Shown here piece by piece: positions 17,586-25,703 of a DNA stretch of 64,000 nucleotides. The stretch covers positions 84,632 to 148,631 of the forward strand of contig JBJKVO010000011.1 in the NCBI GenBank assembly GCA_045562555.1, read 5' to 3'. Source of the DNA: UBA2588 sp002339805 (GTDB taxonomy: Bacteria > Chloroflexota > Dehalococcoidia > Lucifugimonadales > UBA3495). The notes below the pieces were generated by a model. The model worked only from the letters and a program-made list of their open reading frames with translations, was not told the origin of the DNA and did not search any database. The translations under genes and the position numbers were made by a program. Position 1 is the first letter of the stretch; each line of letters begins with the position of its first letter.

Positions 17586-17783
17586 TTAACTTACGTAGTT
17601 CGCTGGTGCTGCTAAGAAATTATTTCTGCATTGCAATCCACAGAAATAGTACCATTCTCCGTTATAAAAGCTTCTAGTGCCTGCGTTCGGATCTACTTCA
17701 TCTGCTCCATGAGTTGTTTGTCCAGTGGTAGATCTGGCCGCGTCTAAGTCGATTTCTGTGCCACATACTATACATGGATCCAT
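17586..17783 (-). CDS. Small YHS-like zinc/metal-binding protein
   Basis: The 65-residue protein has CIVC at residues 4-7 and a second pair CGLQC following a WYYF segment near residue 46, the pattern of a YHS/TRASH-type metal-binding domain. A His (THGADE) lies between them. YHS domains bind metals and often accompany oxygenases or transporters. It sits 23 bases upstream of the LLM monooxygenase and 16 bases downstream of an acyl-CoA dehydrogenase, so it is part of that operon and could be a metal or assembly partner; the role is not established. Confidence 0.7.
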   Translation of the reverse strand: MDPCIVCGTEIDLDAARSTTGQTTHGADEVDPNAGTRSFYNGEWYYFCGLQCRNNFLAAPANYVS

Positions 17784-17798
17784 TATATTCTCTCCTGT

Positions 17799-18977
17799 TT
17801 AAATGTTTACTGCTTCTAAATTCATTCCGAGTCTTACTGGTCCGTCGTGGGCTATTAATGCGCTTGCTATTTTTTTCCGATGTTCATATGTGGTCCCTAA
17901 TCTCATAGTCCAGGCTGCTATTCTCCGGTACCATAAATGCAAATCGAATTCCATCATAAATCCCATGCCGCCGTGTATCACTTGAGATGTCCTGGCAGTG
18001 GCTAGACATTTTTCATTGCAGAAGGATTTAGCTTGAGATACTTCAATCGAATAAGGTAAATCCTGATCCATTTTCCATAGTGCTTCGAAGGTTAATAATT
18101 CACAGCCGTCAACCCATATTGTCATATCTGCACACATATGGCTTACCGATTGAAAAGCCGCTATAGGCCTACCAAAAGCTGTCCTGTTCTTAGCGTAATC
18201 TATTGCGATTTCCGAGTCTTTTCTAGCGGCTCCAACTAATTGTGCACACAGTAGAGCTGTTGACTTATTTAGCATATCCGACACCAAAGGCCACCCCTTC
18301 CCAATTTCACCTATGATACTGTCTTTAGATACTGATAAATTTCTGATTTCTACTCGGCTTTGCTTATCTTTGGCAATAGTAGTTAATGGAACACTCGTAA
18401 ATGCTGAGTTGTTAGTGTCTGCAATACATACAGTAATCCCATCTCTAGGATCATCCTCCGTAGAAGTTCTGCAAACTATTATCACTTGATCAGAAGCTTC
18501 GAAGTTGTCTACAAACATTTTAGTGCCATTGATTACTAGTTGGTCACCTTTGAGTTCCCCGGAAGTAGTAATAGTCTCTGGGAGATATCGAGGATCTTCT
18601 TCGGAGAAAGCCCAGGTTAATATCTGATTGCCGTCTGCAACGAGGGGTAGTATGTCTTGTTTTTGTTTCTCTGATCCAAAGTCGGATATGGCTAATGACG
18701 CAGTCATCGTGCTGTGGAATGGAACAGGTGCAAGTACCCGTCCTGTCTCACTCATAACAATACCCAGTGTGGTCATACCAAATCCACTTCCGCCATATGA
18801 CTCAGGTATTGCGAGACTCAGCCATCCTACCTCGGACATTTTTGACCACAATTCTTCAGAGTAGCCTTTATCTGACTTTTCCATTTCTCTCACTAAAGAA
18901 GTCGGGCATTCTGTTTCGAAAAACTCTCTAGCAGAGTTTCTTATCATTTGTTCTTCTTCGTTAGGTAATACGTCCAT
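17799..18977 (-). CDS. Acyl-CoA dehydrogenase family protein (1)
   Basis: This 392-residue flavoenzyme has the three-part acyl-CoA dehydrogenase fold: helical N-terminus (residues 1-115), central beta domain and helical C-terminus from about 230. Recognisable segments are VGWLSLAIPESYGGSG near residue 50 and QVIHGGMGFMMEFDLHLWYRR near residue 335. A likely base Glu in the usual place is not obvious, which fits a subunit of a two-gene dehydrogenase of the FadE28-FadE29 type where only one chain has the catalytic residue; this is inference. It follows the second family member by 29 bases and they are probably cotranscribed. Confidence 0.87.
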   Translation of the reverse strand: MDVLPNEEEQMIRNSAREFFETECPTSLVREMEKSDKGYSEELWSKMSEVGWLSLAIPESYGGSGFGMTTLGIVMSETGRVLAPVPFHSTMTASLAISDFGSEKQKQDILPLVADGNQILTWAFSEEDPRYLPETITTSGELKGDQLVINGTKMFVDNFEASDQVIIVCRTSTEDDPRDGITVCIADTNNSAFTSVPLTTIAKDKQSRVEIRNLSVSKDSIIGEIGKGWPLVSDMLNKSTALLCAQLVGAARKDSEIAIDYAKNRTAFGRPIAAFQSVSHMCADMTIWVDGCELLTFEALWKMDQDLPYSIEVSQAKSFCNEKCLATARTSQVIHGGMGFMMEFDLHLWYRRIAAWTMRLGTTYEHRKKIASALIAHDGPVRLGMNLEAVNI

Positions 18978-19006
18978 TTTCGTTCCTGTAAATTATTTGA
19001 TTAGGT

Positions 19007-20212
19007 TTATCCCCTAGGCAGGCCTAGCCCTCGCCGTGATACTTGGTCTTTCATAACTTGAACACTACCGTGATTGATTCCTGACTGGAACGCACCCATG
19101 AGATTATGAGCAAAAACACCGTCTTCTATGTTGTCTTCAGATCCGTTAAGTAGCTGCCCGTATAAGCCAAGCATTTGAGACACTGATTCTGTGGTTCGGA
19201 CGCCATGTTCTGGGGCCCAAATCTTTTCCGCAGAGCCTTCATAAGTAAACGTCTCTCCTCTTTCTACCATTGACATGCTTCTAAGAGTCATTAATCTGCA
19301 TACTTGGCCGTCAATCCATAAGTCTGCCAGTCTATCAGTCACTGATGGGTCGTCAGTAAGTTGATAGTTGCCTAGAGAGTTTTCTTTGGTCCAGTTGATT
19401 ATGTCCTCGTCTCTTCTTACTGACAGAAGATATCTGCTAGCGCCAACGCGATCTAGGTTTAATCCCATAGCACCGACATACCAACCTTGGTTTTCTTCTC
19501 CGAGCATGGCAGATGCTGGGATTCTAACGTTCTCAAAGAATGTCTCATTTGTTCGATCATCACCGTATGTTGTTTTATGTGGGGCTTTGGGTTCATTTTG
19601 AATTGTCCATAAAGGTCTAACCGTAATACCTGGAGTGTCCATAGGGATTAAAAAGATGGAAATCCCTTTATGTTTTGGAGCATCTGGATCTGTTCTAGCC
19701 ATTAAATACACATGCGTGGCATAGTGTGCCGCTGTGGTGTACATTTTTTGTCCGTTAATTACGAAATCATCACCATCTCTTACTGCTCTGCATTGAAGGC
19801 CAGCTAAGTCAGCTCCTCCTTGTGGTTCGGTAAACCCTAATGCGAAAGAGATATCTCCGCTAATCATCCCTGGCAAGAAATATTTTTTTTGTTCCTCTGT
19901 ACCAGCTGCTAATATGGCAGGTGCTCCACTGCCGGCTCCGCCGACTTGAACACCTATGCGAGAGAATTCCTCTTCAACAATATATTGGTCGATCCTGCTA
20001 CCTCCCTGGCCTCCATATTCTTTCGGCCAGCTTATACCAATCCATCCCATGTCACTTATTTTTTTATATAAGCCACTCGTTAACGAACCTCGGTTCTGTC
20101 TTGAACCAAATTGTTCAATTTCAGTACGAATTTCTTCTGTTACATTCTCACTTATAAATGCTTGTACTTCTTGGCGTAGGTTCTCTTGCTCAGTTGTATA
20201 CGCAAAATCCAT
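19007..20212 (-). CDS. Acyl-CoA dehydrogenase family protein (2)
   Basis: The 401-residue protein has all three acyl-CoA dehydrogenase domains. Clear motifs are GWIGISWPKEYGGQGGS near residue 55, the flavin-contact segment FALGFTEPQGGADL near residue 140 and a C-terminal segment with YEGSAEKIWAPEHG near residue 320. Such enzymes introduce a double bond next to an acyl-CoA thioester and pass electrons to ETF. The neighbouring gene encodes a second member, and an EtfB-EtfA fusion follows upstream, giving a complete electron path. A 145-base gap without a gene separates it from the ETF gene and may contain its promoter. Confidence 0.9.
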   Translation of the reverse strand: MDFAYTTEQENLRQEVQAFISENVTEEIRTEIEQFGSRQNRGSLTSGLYKKISDMGWIGISWPKEYGGQGGSRIDQYIVEEEFSRIGVQVGGAGSGAPAILAAGTEEQKKYFLPGMISGDISFALGFTEPQGGADLAGLQCRAVRDGDDFVINGQKMYTTAAHYATHVYLMARTDPDAPKHKGISIFLIPMDTPGITVRPLWTIQNEPKAPHKTTYGDDRTNETFFENVRIPASAMLGEENQGWYVGAMGLNLDRVGASRYLLSVRRDEDIINWTKENSLGNYQLTDDPSVTDRLADLWIDGQVCRLMTLRSMSMVERGETFTYEGSAEKIWAPEHGVRTTESVSQMLGLYGQLLNGSEDNIEDGVFAHNLMGAFQSGINHGSVQVMKDQVSRRGLGLPRG

Positions 20213-20357
20213 ATGTTCTCCTAAATATGAGAAGTTTAAAAAGTTGATTGTTTAGTTATTTTGACTGTTTAGAACAATGGTGTCAAATCCAAATACCTAT
20301 AAATATTGGAGCCTGAATCAGTCTAATTGCAACGGATTAAAACTCTCTATAAATCAC

Positions 20358-22211
20358 TTAGTTGTTGTACTCCGCAATTAAAGGTTTTAATTTTTCAATC
20401 AGGACCGGTAGTATTTGCTCCCAATCTCCAACCAGTCCAATATCACAAGCTTTAAAGATGGGGTGTCGTTTGTTGGTGTTGATTCCTATTATTACACCTG
20501 ATTTTTGGATGCCCACAGTATGATTGAATGCTCCTCTCAACCCAATGGCTAGGTATATTTTAGGAGAAATTGTGGTACCACTTATGCCTACTTGAAATTT
20601 ATATGGTAACCAGCCTTCATGCACCACGTTCCTACTAGTCGCAACCCCAGCATTCAGGTATTGCGCAATATTGATGATTTTTGCAACATTCTCCTGAGAT
20701 CCTACTCCCATTCCAATCCCTAAACAAATTGTTGGATTGTTTTCTTGATTTATATCTAATTGACCTTGAGTGTCTTGGTATTCTCCTACAAGCCTAATAA
20801 CACTTTTAGTGACATTCTTAGGTTCTAATTCAGTTACTGTGGGTAAAACATCGGCTTTTTGTGGGATTTGTTCTAACATACCTTCTCGCAATGTGACCAT
20901 ATATGGAGTGGTATTGGATAAAATAGGGGCAATAACATTGCCTCCCAGTGCAGGCTTAATTTGAACCAATTGATTGTTGGTGTTTAGTTCTAAGTCGATT
21001 GCGTCTCCCGTTAATCCTAACTCTAATCTAGCAGCAATTCTAGAAGCTAAGTCTCTGCCATTGGAAGTTGCAGGGAACAAGACCGCGTAGGGTTTGCCCT
21101 GGAGTATATGATTTGCAAAGCAACTAGCGACTGAATCACTCCAAATTGGACCTAAAGAATCATAGGCAATATTAATGACGGAATCTGCTCCCATTTGACC
21201 TAATTGGCTGTAATGATTTTGGTTGCTTTCACCAAAGGTTATAGCGGTTACTGAGCTCTTTAATGTCTCACTTATTTCACGCGCTTTACCCAACAATTCG
21301 AAACTTACCGCTTTGAGCTCCCCATTAATACTTTCGGTTACCACCCATATTTCAGTTCCACTGTTTGGAAATCGTGAGGAATTACTAACAGGTGTTTCCG
21401 GGTTTAAATCTTGGAGTTGCTCAAGAGTAGATTTGATATGAAGTATCGCTTGGTCACAGTTTGTTTCGACATCGGTTTCATTTTCAATGACGATTCCCAA
21501 TCTCTTATTTTCTACTATGCGGATATCTTCTACCCACGTAGGAGAGGCTGCTATGCCGACATCCTCAGGAGGCAGATCTAGATCCGACGATGATAAGGTG
21601 GTTATAGGTAAATTTGCTGCATGCTGCATTTGTTCTCGCGTTGGCCAAGCTTCTTCAGCAATACCTTCGGTTACTGTTATTAAGCATGGGAATGGACATT
21701 CAAATATGCTATAGCCAGTATTTGAATTTTTTGAAGCTTGGATTGTTTTATGTGACGAATCTACTATCACATTATGAACATTGCTGATATGAGGAATATT
21801 TAGAAATTCAGCAACTTGCGGCCCAACTTGACCAGTTTCCGAATCAGAACTATTCCTACCTGTTATGATCATGTCAAAGCCTTCATTTCGTAAGAACGTG
21901 CTTAGTATTTTGGATGTGACTAATGTGTCTGATCCCGCAAAAGCACGGTCACTTAACAAAACTGCTTTGGTAGCTCCAAGTGCAAGGGCTTGCTGGAGTC
22001 CATTAGATGCATCAGGAGGACCCATTGTTAGTGCTGTAATATCAACAGGAATTGCCAATTCCTCAAAAATTTGTAATGCTCGGTTAAGTCCTAACATGTC
22101 AAAGGGATTCGGCTCTGATGGTACTCCGTCCCGATTGATTGTTTTTGTTTCATTGTCAAAAGTTATTCTGGATACCACCGGTACATATTTGATACAAACA
22201 CAAATTTTCAT
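20358..22211 (-). CDS. EtfB-EtfA single-chain electron transfer flavoprotein
   Basis: The 617-residue protein joins both ETF subunits. Residues 1-265 are EtfB: CIKYVPVV at the start, the adenylate-site segment GRNSSDSETGQVGPQVAEFL near 118-137, and SDTLVTSKIL near 94. A linker of about 20 residues leads to EtfA (287-617), beginning EIWVVTE and containing the FAD-site segment TSRNVVHEGWLPY near residue 520 and SPKIYLAIGLRGAFNHTVG near 550. It should take electrons from acyl-CoA dehydrogenases, two of which lie just downstream, and pass them to a membrane quinone oxidoreductase. ETF is normally two polypeptides, so the fusion is unusual. There is no frameshift or stop between the parts. Confidence 0.9.
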   Translation of the reverse strand: MKICVCIKYVPVVSRITFDNETKTINRDGVPSEPNPFDMLGLNRALQIFEELAIPVDITALTMGPPDASNGLQQALALGATKAVLLSDRAFAGSDTLVTSKILSTFLRNEGFDMIITGRNSSDSETGQVGPQVAEFLNIPHISNVHNVIVDSSHKTIQASKNSNTGYSIFECPFPCLITVTEGIAEEAWPTREQMQHAANLPITTLSSSDLDLPPEDVGIAASPTWVEDIRIVENKRLGIVIENETDVETNCDQAILHIKSTLEQLQDLNPETPVSNSSRFPNSGTEIWVVTESINGELKAVSFELLGKAREISETLKSSVTAITFGESNQNHYSQLGQMGADSVINIAYDSLGPIWSDSVASCFANHILQGKPYAVLFPATSNGRDLASRIAARLELGLTGDAIDLELNTNNQLVQIKPALGGNVIAPILSNTTPYMVTLREGMLEQIPQKADVLPTVTELEPKNVTKSVIRLVGEYQDTQGQLDINQENNPTICLGIGMGVGSQENVAKIINIAQYLNAGVATSRNVVHEGWLPYKFQVGISGTTISPKIYLAIGLRGAFNHTVGIQKSGVIIGINTNKRHPIFKACDIGLVGDWEQILPVLIEKLKPLIAEYNN

Positions 22212-22236
22212 GTTGAATCCTTATTAGTTATGCAAA

Positions 22237-22264
22237 TTGACTATTGATGAAATACGTCTACAAT
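22237..22264 (+). promoter_or_regulatory. Promoter for the ketopantoate-reductase-like gene
   Basis: TTGACT (22237-22242) and TACAAT (22259-22264) are separated by 16 bases, a good sigma-70-type match. The predicted start near 22271 gives a leader of about 30 bases before the GTG start at 22300. It lies in the 88-base divergent gap from the ETF gene. Confidence 0.6.
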
Positions 22265-22299
22265 CGTAGTAGATTTGAATATATGGTAAAGAGTTTATT

Positions 22300-23220
22300 G
22301 TGAAAATACTAGTAATGGGTACAGGTGGAGTAGGAGGATACTTTGGTGGTCTGCTAGGTCGTGCTGGACATGATGTCACCTTCGTAGCTCGAGGGGCTCA
22401 CTTAGCTGCCATGCAGGCATCCGGGTTACATGTTGAAAGTACAAATAAAGGTAATTTTACTGTTCAATGTAATGCAACTGATACTCCTAATGCTTCGGAT
22501 ATTTCAGAGTTGATAATTTTTTCAGTGAAAATGTTTCAGAATGCAGATGCAATAAAATTAATAAGCCCTGCCGTGGGACAAGATACGGTTATTCTATCGA
22601 TTCAAAATGGCATTGATAATGGTCAGATTCTGTCACAAGCTTTTTCGTATAAAAACGTAATGATAGGATCTGCTTTCGTGGAAGGTCGCATAAAATCTCC
22701 CGGGATAGTCACTCAAGGTGGTCCAGGGATAGCAGCATTCGGGGAACAGTTTCTTGGGTTGTCAGACAGAGCCAAAAGATTCCATGAAGTTTTTAAAGAA
22801 GCAGAATGGGATGTAGAGCTTCATGAAAACATGGAAGGTGTTTTATGGAAGAAATTTGCATATTTGGTAGCGTCAGCATCTATTTGTTCAGCGAGTCATT
22901 CTGATTATGGATCAATGAGAACCAACCCGGAAACGCGACAATTGATAATTAAAGGAATATCTGAGGTATTAGCTGTCGGAGAGGCATTAGGTAAGCCAAT
23001 TATGGAAGATTCGTTGGAATGGGCGGAGAATTCATTAGACAGATTCCCCGCTTCTGGCAAGGCTTCTATGGCAAAGGACTTTCTGGAAGGCAGGCCGGTG
23101 GAATTGGAAGGCCTAACAGGTAGGGTTGTGCAATTAGGATTGGAATTAAGTGTGCCAACTCCAGTGTGTACCATGCTTTACGCAATATTGAAGCCTTGGG
23201 CTAACAATATTGATGCTTGA
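22300..23220 (+). CDS. Ketopantoate reductase family protein (ApbA/PanE-like)
   Basis: This 306-residue NADP-dependent dehydrogenase has the N-terminal Rossmann motif GTGGVGGYFGGLLGRAGHDV and the two-domain length of 2-dehydropantoate 2-reductase (PanE), which makes pantoate for coenzyme A. The conserved KxxxN region of true PanE, with its substrate-binding asparagines, is replaced by WKKFAYLVASAS near residue 187, so the substrate may be a different 2-keto acid; I give no gene symbol. GTG at 22300 is the start, directly before the nucleotide-binding strand. It is divergent from the ETF gene and precedes the mtnA leader by about 50 bases. Confidence 0.8.
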   Translation: MKILVMGTGGVGGYFGGLLGRAGHDVTFVARGAHLAAMQASGLHVESTNKGNFTVQCNATDTPNASDISELIIFSVKMFQNADAIKLISPAVGQDTVILSIQNGIDNGQILSQAFSYKNVMIGSAFVEGRIKSPGIVTQGGPGIAAFGEQFLGLSDRAKRFHEVFKEAEWDVELHENMEGVLWKKFAYLVASASICSASHSDYGSMRTNPETRQLIIKGISEVLAVGEALGKPIMEDSLEWAENSLDRFPASGKASMAKDFLEGRPVELEGLTGRVVQLGLELSVPTPVCTMLYAILKPWANNIDA

Positions 23221-23236
23221 AAGTGTTCTTAAATGA

Positions 23237-23266
23237 TTGACATAATTGCGTCCCAGCGCGGATAAT
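23237..23266 (+). promoter_or_regulatory. Promoter of the SAM-cycle operon with overlapping dyad
   Basis: TTGACA (23237-23242) and GATAAT (23261-23266) are 18 bases apart, a strong sigma-70-type promoter. The inverted repeat CAGCG/CGCTG (23254-23258 and 23271-23275) surrounds the -10 element and could be a repressor site. Transcription would start near 23273. Confidence 0.65.
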
Positions 23267-23272
23267 TGTACG

Positions 23273-23408
23273 CTGTAGACTCAGTAGCAGGTGAAGGTAC
23301 GGATTCAAGCGAATTCACCTCACCAATGTTCAGATTAAGATTAGGAATGAAACTACAAATTGAATCTGGCTTCTCTACAATGAGAAGCTTTTTTTTTGGA
23401 GTTAATGA
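23273..23408 (+). promoter_or_regulatory. Structured 5' leader of the mtnA operon (attenuator or riboswitch candidate)
   Basis: The predicted leader of about 136 bases holds a 7-bp hairpin AGGTGAA/TTCACCT (23289-23295 with 23314-23320), an alternative hairpin GGATTC/GAATTC (23301-23306 with 23311-23316) that shares bases with it, a 6-bp stem CAGATT/AATCTG (23331-23336 with 23363-23368), and possible long-range pairing TGTAG/CTACA (23274-23278 with 23352-23356). It ends in an intrinsic terminator that directly abuts the mtnA ribosome site. This is the layout of a transcription-attenuating riboswitch. I see none of the known SAM, SAH or THF riboswitch core sequences, so the ligand, if any, is unknown. 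Confidence 0.55.
23369..23397 (+). terminator. Intrinsic terminator directly before mtnA
   Basis: GCTTCTC (23369-23375) and GAGAAGC (23382-23388) form a perfect 7-bp stem with loop TACAAT, followed by nine T (23389-23397). The mtnA Shine-Dalgarno GGAG begins at the next base, so read-through at this terminator would control mtnA. It could alternatively be just the terminator of the upstream gene, but it is 150 bases past that stop and inside the predicted mtnA leader. Confidence 0.85.
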
Positions 23409-24434
23409 TTGCAGGAAATCATACCAATAAATTGGGAAGATGAAGCCCTTCATATTTTAGATCAGACTAAACTTCCATTACGAGAGGAAGTGTTGAAGTT
23501 GACACATTATCAGGACGTAATCGAGGCTATCCGCTCGCTAAGAGTTAGGGGAGCTCCGGCTATAGGTGTTGCAGCGGGATATGGTATGGCGCTAGCTGCT
23601 AAAAACATAGGTAACGATCCTGATTTTATGAATAAGTTTAAGGATGCTGCTGCACAAATGATTGCTGCCCGACCTACAGCTGTGAACTTATCGTGGGCAG
23701 TTAAACAGATGTTGGAAATATCTAGACTGATAGTAGACACTGATAAGATTCCCGATGCTATTTTGGAAGAAGCTATTCAAATACACCAAAAAGATGAAGC
23801 AATAAACAGACAAATGGGAGCAATAGGTAAAGAAGTTCTTTCGGATGTGTCCAGTGTTTTAACTCATTGTAACACTGGAGCTTTAGCGACTTCAGCATAT
23901 GGTACAGCTTTTGGCGTTATCAGAGCCGGAATAGAGTCAGGTTTGGAATTCTCGGTATTTAATACAGAAACGAGGCCATTTTATCAAGGTTCTAGACTGA
24001 CTTCATGGGAATTTCAAAAATTAGGTGTTGAATCTACCCTTGTTGTGGATTCTGCAGCAGGTTCTTTGATGAATCAAGGTAAAATAGGCTGCGTAGTAAC
24101 TGGAGCTGATAGGATAGCATCAAATGGGGACAGCGCTAATAAAATAGGAACTTATTCACTGGCAGTTTTGGCAAAAGAAAATAACATACCGTTTTATATT
24201 GTTGCTCCAACTAGCACCATAGATATGACACTTAAATCTGGATCGGAAATTGAAATAGAATATAGGAATCAGGAAGAAATAACTCATCATGCAGGAGATC
24301 GTATATCACCTGATGGAGTGAAGGCTTTGAATCCATCGTTCGATGTAACTCCAGCAAGATATATCACTGGAATAATAACTGAGAAAGCGATTTGTAGACC
24401 TGTTTATGAGGAATCTATCGCTAGCATTATGTAG
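23409..24434 (+). CDS. mtnA: S-methyl-5-thioribose-1-phosphate isomerase
   Basis: MtnA converts 5-methylthioribose 1-phosphate to 5-methylthioribulose 1-phosphate in the methionine salvage pathway. The 341-residue protein has RVRGAPAIGVAAGYG near residue 50, the active-site cysteine segment THCNTGALAT near 155 and the catalytic Asp segment VVTGADRIASNGDSANKIGT near 235. The start is TTG at 23409, 7 bases after GGAG (23398-23401); the ATG at 23405 is out of frame. The stop abuts the mtnP start. It is first in the SAM-cycle operon and lies directly behind an intrinsic terminator. Confidence 0.93.
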   Translation: MQEIIPINWEDEALHILDQTKLPLREEVLKLTHYQDVIEAIRSLRVRGAPAIGVAAGYGMALAAKNIGNDPDFMNKFKDAAAQMIAARPTAVNLSWAVKQMLEISRLIVDTDKIPDAILEEAIQIHQKDEAINRQMGAIGKEVLSDVSSVLTHCNTGALATSAYGTAFGVIRAGIESGLEFSVFNTETRPFYQGSRLTSWEFQKLGVESTLVVDSAAGSLMNQGKIGCVVTGADRIASNGDSANKIGTYSLAVLAKENNIPFYIVAPTSTIDMTLKSGSEIEIEYRNQEEITHHAGDRISPDGVKALNPSFDVTPARYITGIITEKAICRPVYEESIASIM

Positions 24435-25295
24435 ATGATTATAGAAACAGCTATTATAGGTGGAAGTGGATTATATGATTTGGAAGGAATACAGGATGTC
24501 CAAAGCGTAGATATCTCAACGCCTTATGGCCAGCCAAGTGATAGCATAATGGTAGGTAGCCTGGATGGAGTTAATGTTGCCTTCCTCCCAAGACATGGAA
24601 GAGGACATAAAATCAATCCTACTCAGGTGCCATACAGGGCTAACATATATGCTCTTAAGACATTGGGGGTCCAGCGTATCATATCGATAAGTGCTGTGGG
24701 GAGCTTGGTTGAAGAATTACCACCAAGAAGCCTGGTTATCCCTAACCAATTGATTGATAGAACACGGCAAAGAAACTCTACATTTTTTGAAGACGGTATT
24801 GTAGCCCACGTGAGTTTAGCTGATCCTTTTTGTCCCAGGTTATCAGATTTGATCTACGAGAGTGTTGAAGGATTTGATATTAATTTTCAAAAAGACGCAA
24901 CTTGGGTGGTTATGGAAGGCCCTGCGTTCTCAACTAGAGCAGAATCACATTTATATAAGAGTTGGGGCGCTCATATTATCGGTATGACTGCACTCCCAGA
25001 AGCTAAATTAGCTAGAGAAGCTGAGATTTGTTATTCTGCTATGGCTTGGGTTACAGATTATGACTGCTGGAGAGAGGACGAAGAAGATGTTTCAGTTGAA
25101 ATAGTTATAGCTAACCTTCAGCATAACGTGAGTGTTTCCAAGGATATTCTCGCAAAAGTCATAAAACGAAGTGGGGGTTTGGAATCCTGTGTGTGTAATG
25201 AAGCTCTTAAATTTGCTATTATTACTGACTCTACACAGATAAATTTAGAAAACAAAAATAAATTACGGCCATTGCTGGCTAAATACTTAGATTAA
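24435..25295 (+). CDS. mtnP: S-methyl-5'-thioadenosine phosphorylase
   Basis: MtnP cleaves methylthioadenosine, the by-product of polyamine and other SAM-consuming reactions, to adenine and 5-methylthioribose 1-phosphate, the substrate of MtnA. The 286 residues include the phosphate site IGGSGLYDL at 8-16, RHGRGHKINPTQVPYRAN near 54-70, and the specificity segment MTALPEAKLAREAEICY near 193. The start follows the mtnA stop with no gap. The enzyme pair MtnP-MtnA forms the first two steps of salvage, but later genes (mtnK, mtnB, mtnC, mtnD) are not in the window. Confidence 0.94.
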   Translation: MIIETAIIGGSGLYDLEGIQDVQSVDISTPYGQPSDSIMVGSLDGVNVAFLPRHGRGHKINPTQVPYRANIYALKTLGVQRIISISAVGSLVEELPPRSLVIPNQLIDRTRQRNSTFFEDGIVAHVSLADPFCPRLSDLIYESVEGFDINFQKDATWVVMEGPAFSTRAESHLYKSWGAHIIGMTALPEAKLAREAEICYSAMAWVTDYDCWREDEEDVSVEIVIANLQHNVSVSKDILAKVIKRSGGLESCVCNEALKFAIITDSTQINLENKNKLRPLLAKYLD

Positions 25296-25317
25296 ATTAG
25301 ATATTAGGAGAATAAAA

Positions 25318-25665
25318 ATGCCTAGAAAAGAAAACGGAGAACCGTATTACAGAGTAGATTCACCTGAAGCAAGTACCATTTTGAACGAAGATCCGGATAA
25401 CACTGTTGTTATCGACGTTCGAAGGGAAGATGAATGGGAAACTGGACACGTTACAGGAGCCATTCACATTCCTGTGGATGATTTGTTGGATCGTACCGAT
25501 GAAATTCCTACAGATAAAAAGGTTTTATTTATATGTGCTGCCGGAGTTAGGAGTGGCCTAGCTTGTGAAATGGCTGCCAGCATAGGATTTGATTCGGAAA
25601 TGTTATACAACATAGAAGACGGGACACCATCCTGGATAGCATCAGGGCTACCCACCACTTACTAA
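25318..25665 (+). CDS. Single-domain rhodanese-like protein
   Basis: This 115-residue protein is a single rhodanese domain. It has VVIDVRREDEWETGHVTGAIHIP near residues 30-52 and the active-site loop CAAGVRSG near residue 78, with the persulfide-forming cysteine present. Such proteins carry sulfane sulfur to acceptors. It is between mtnP and ahcY in the SAM-cycle operon, with an AGGAG ribosome site, so it may handle sulfur released in methionine or homocysteine metabolism; that is inference from position. Confidence 0.88.
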   Translation: MPRKENGEPYYRVDSPEASTILNEDPDNTVVIDVRREDEWETGHVTGAIHIPVDDLLDRTDEIPTDKKVLFICAAGVRSGLACEMAASIGFDSEMLYNIEDGTPSWIASGLPTTY

Positions 25666-25703
25666 ATTAGGACTACCTTTACACAATACTATGGAGGATA
25701 ATT

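Noticed and set aside
23273..23408. Known SAM, SAH or THF riboswitch before mtnA
   Set aside because: The conserved core sequences of these classes are not seen; kept only as an unknown structured leader.
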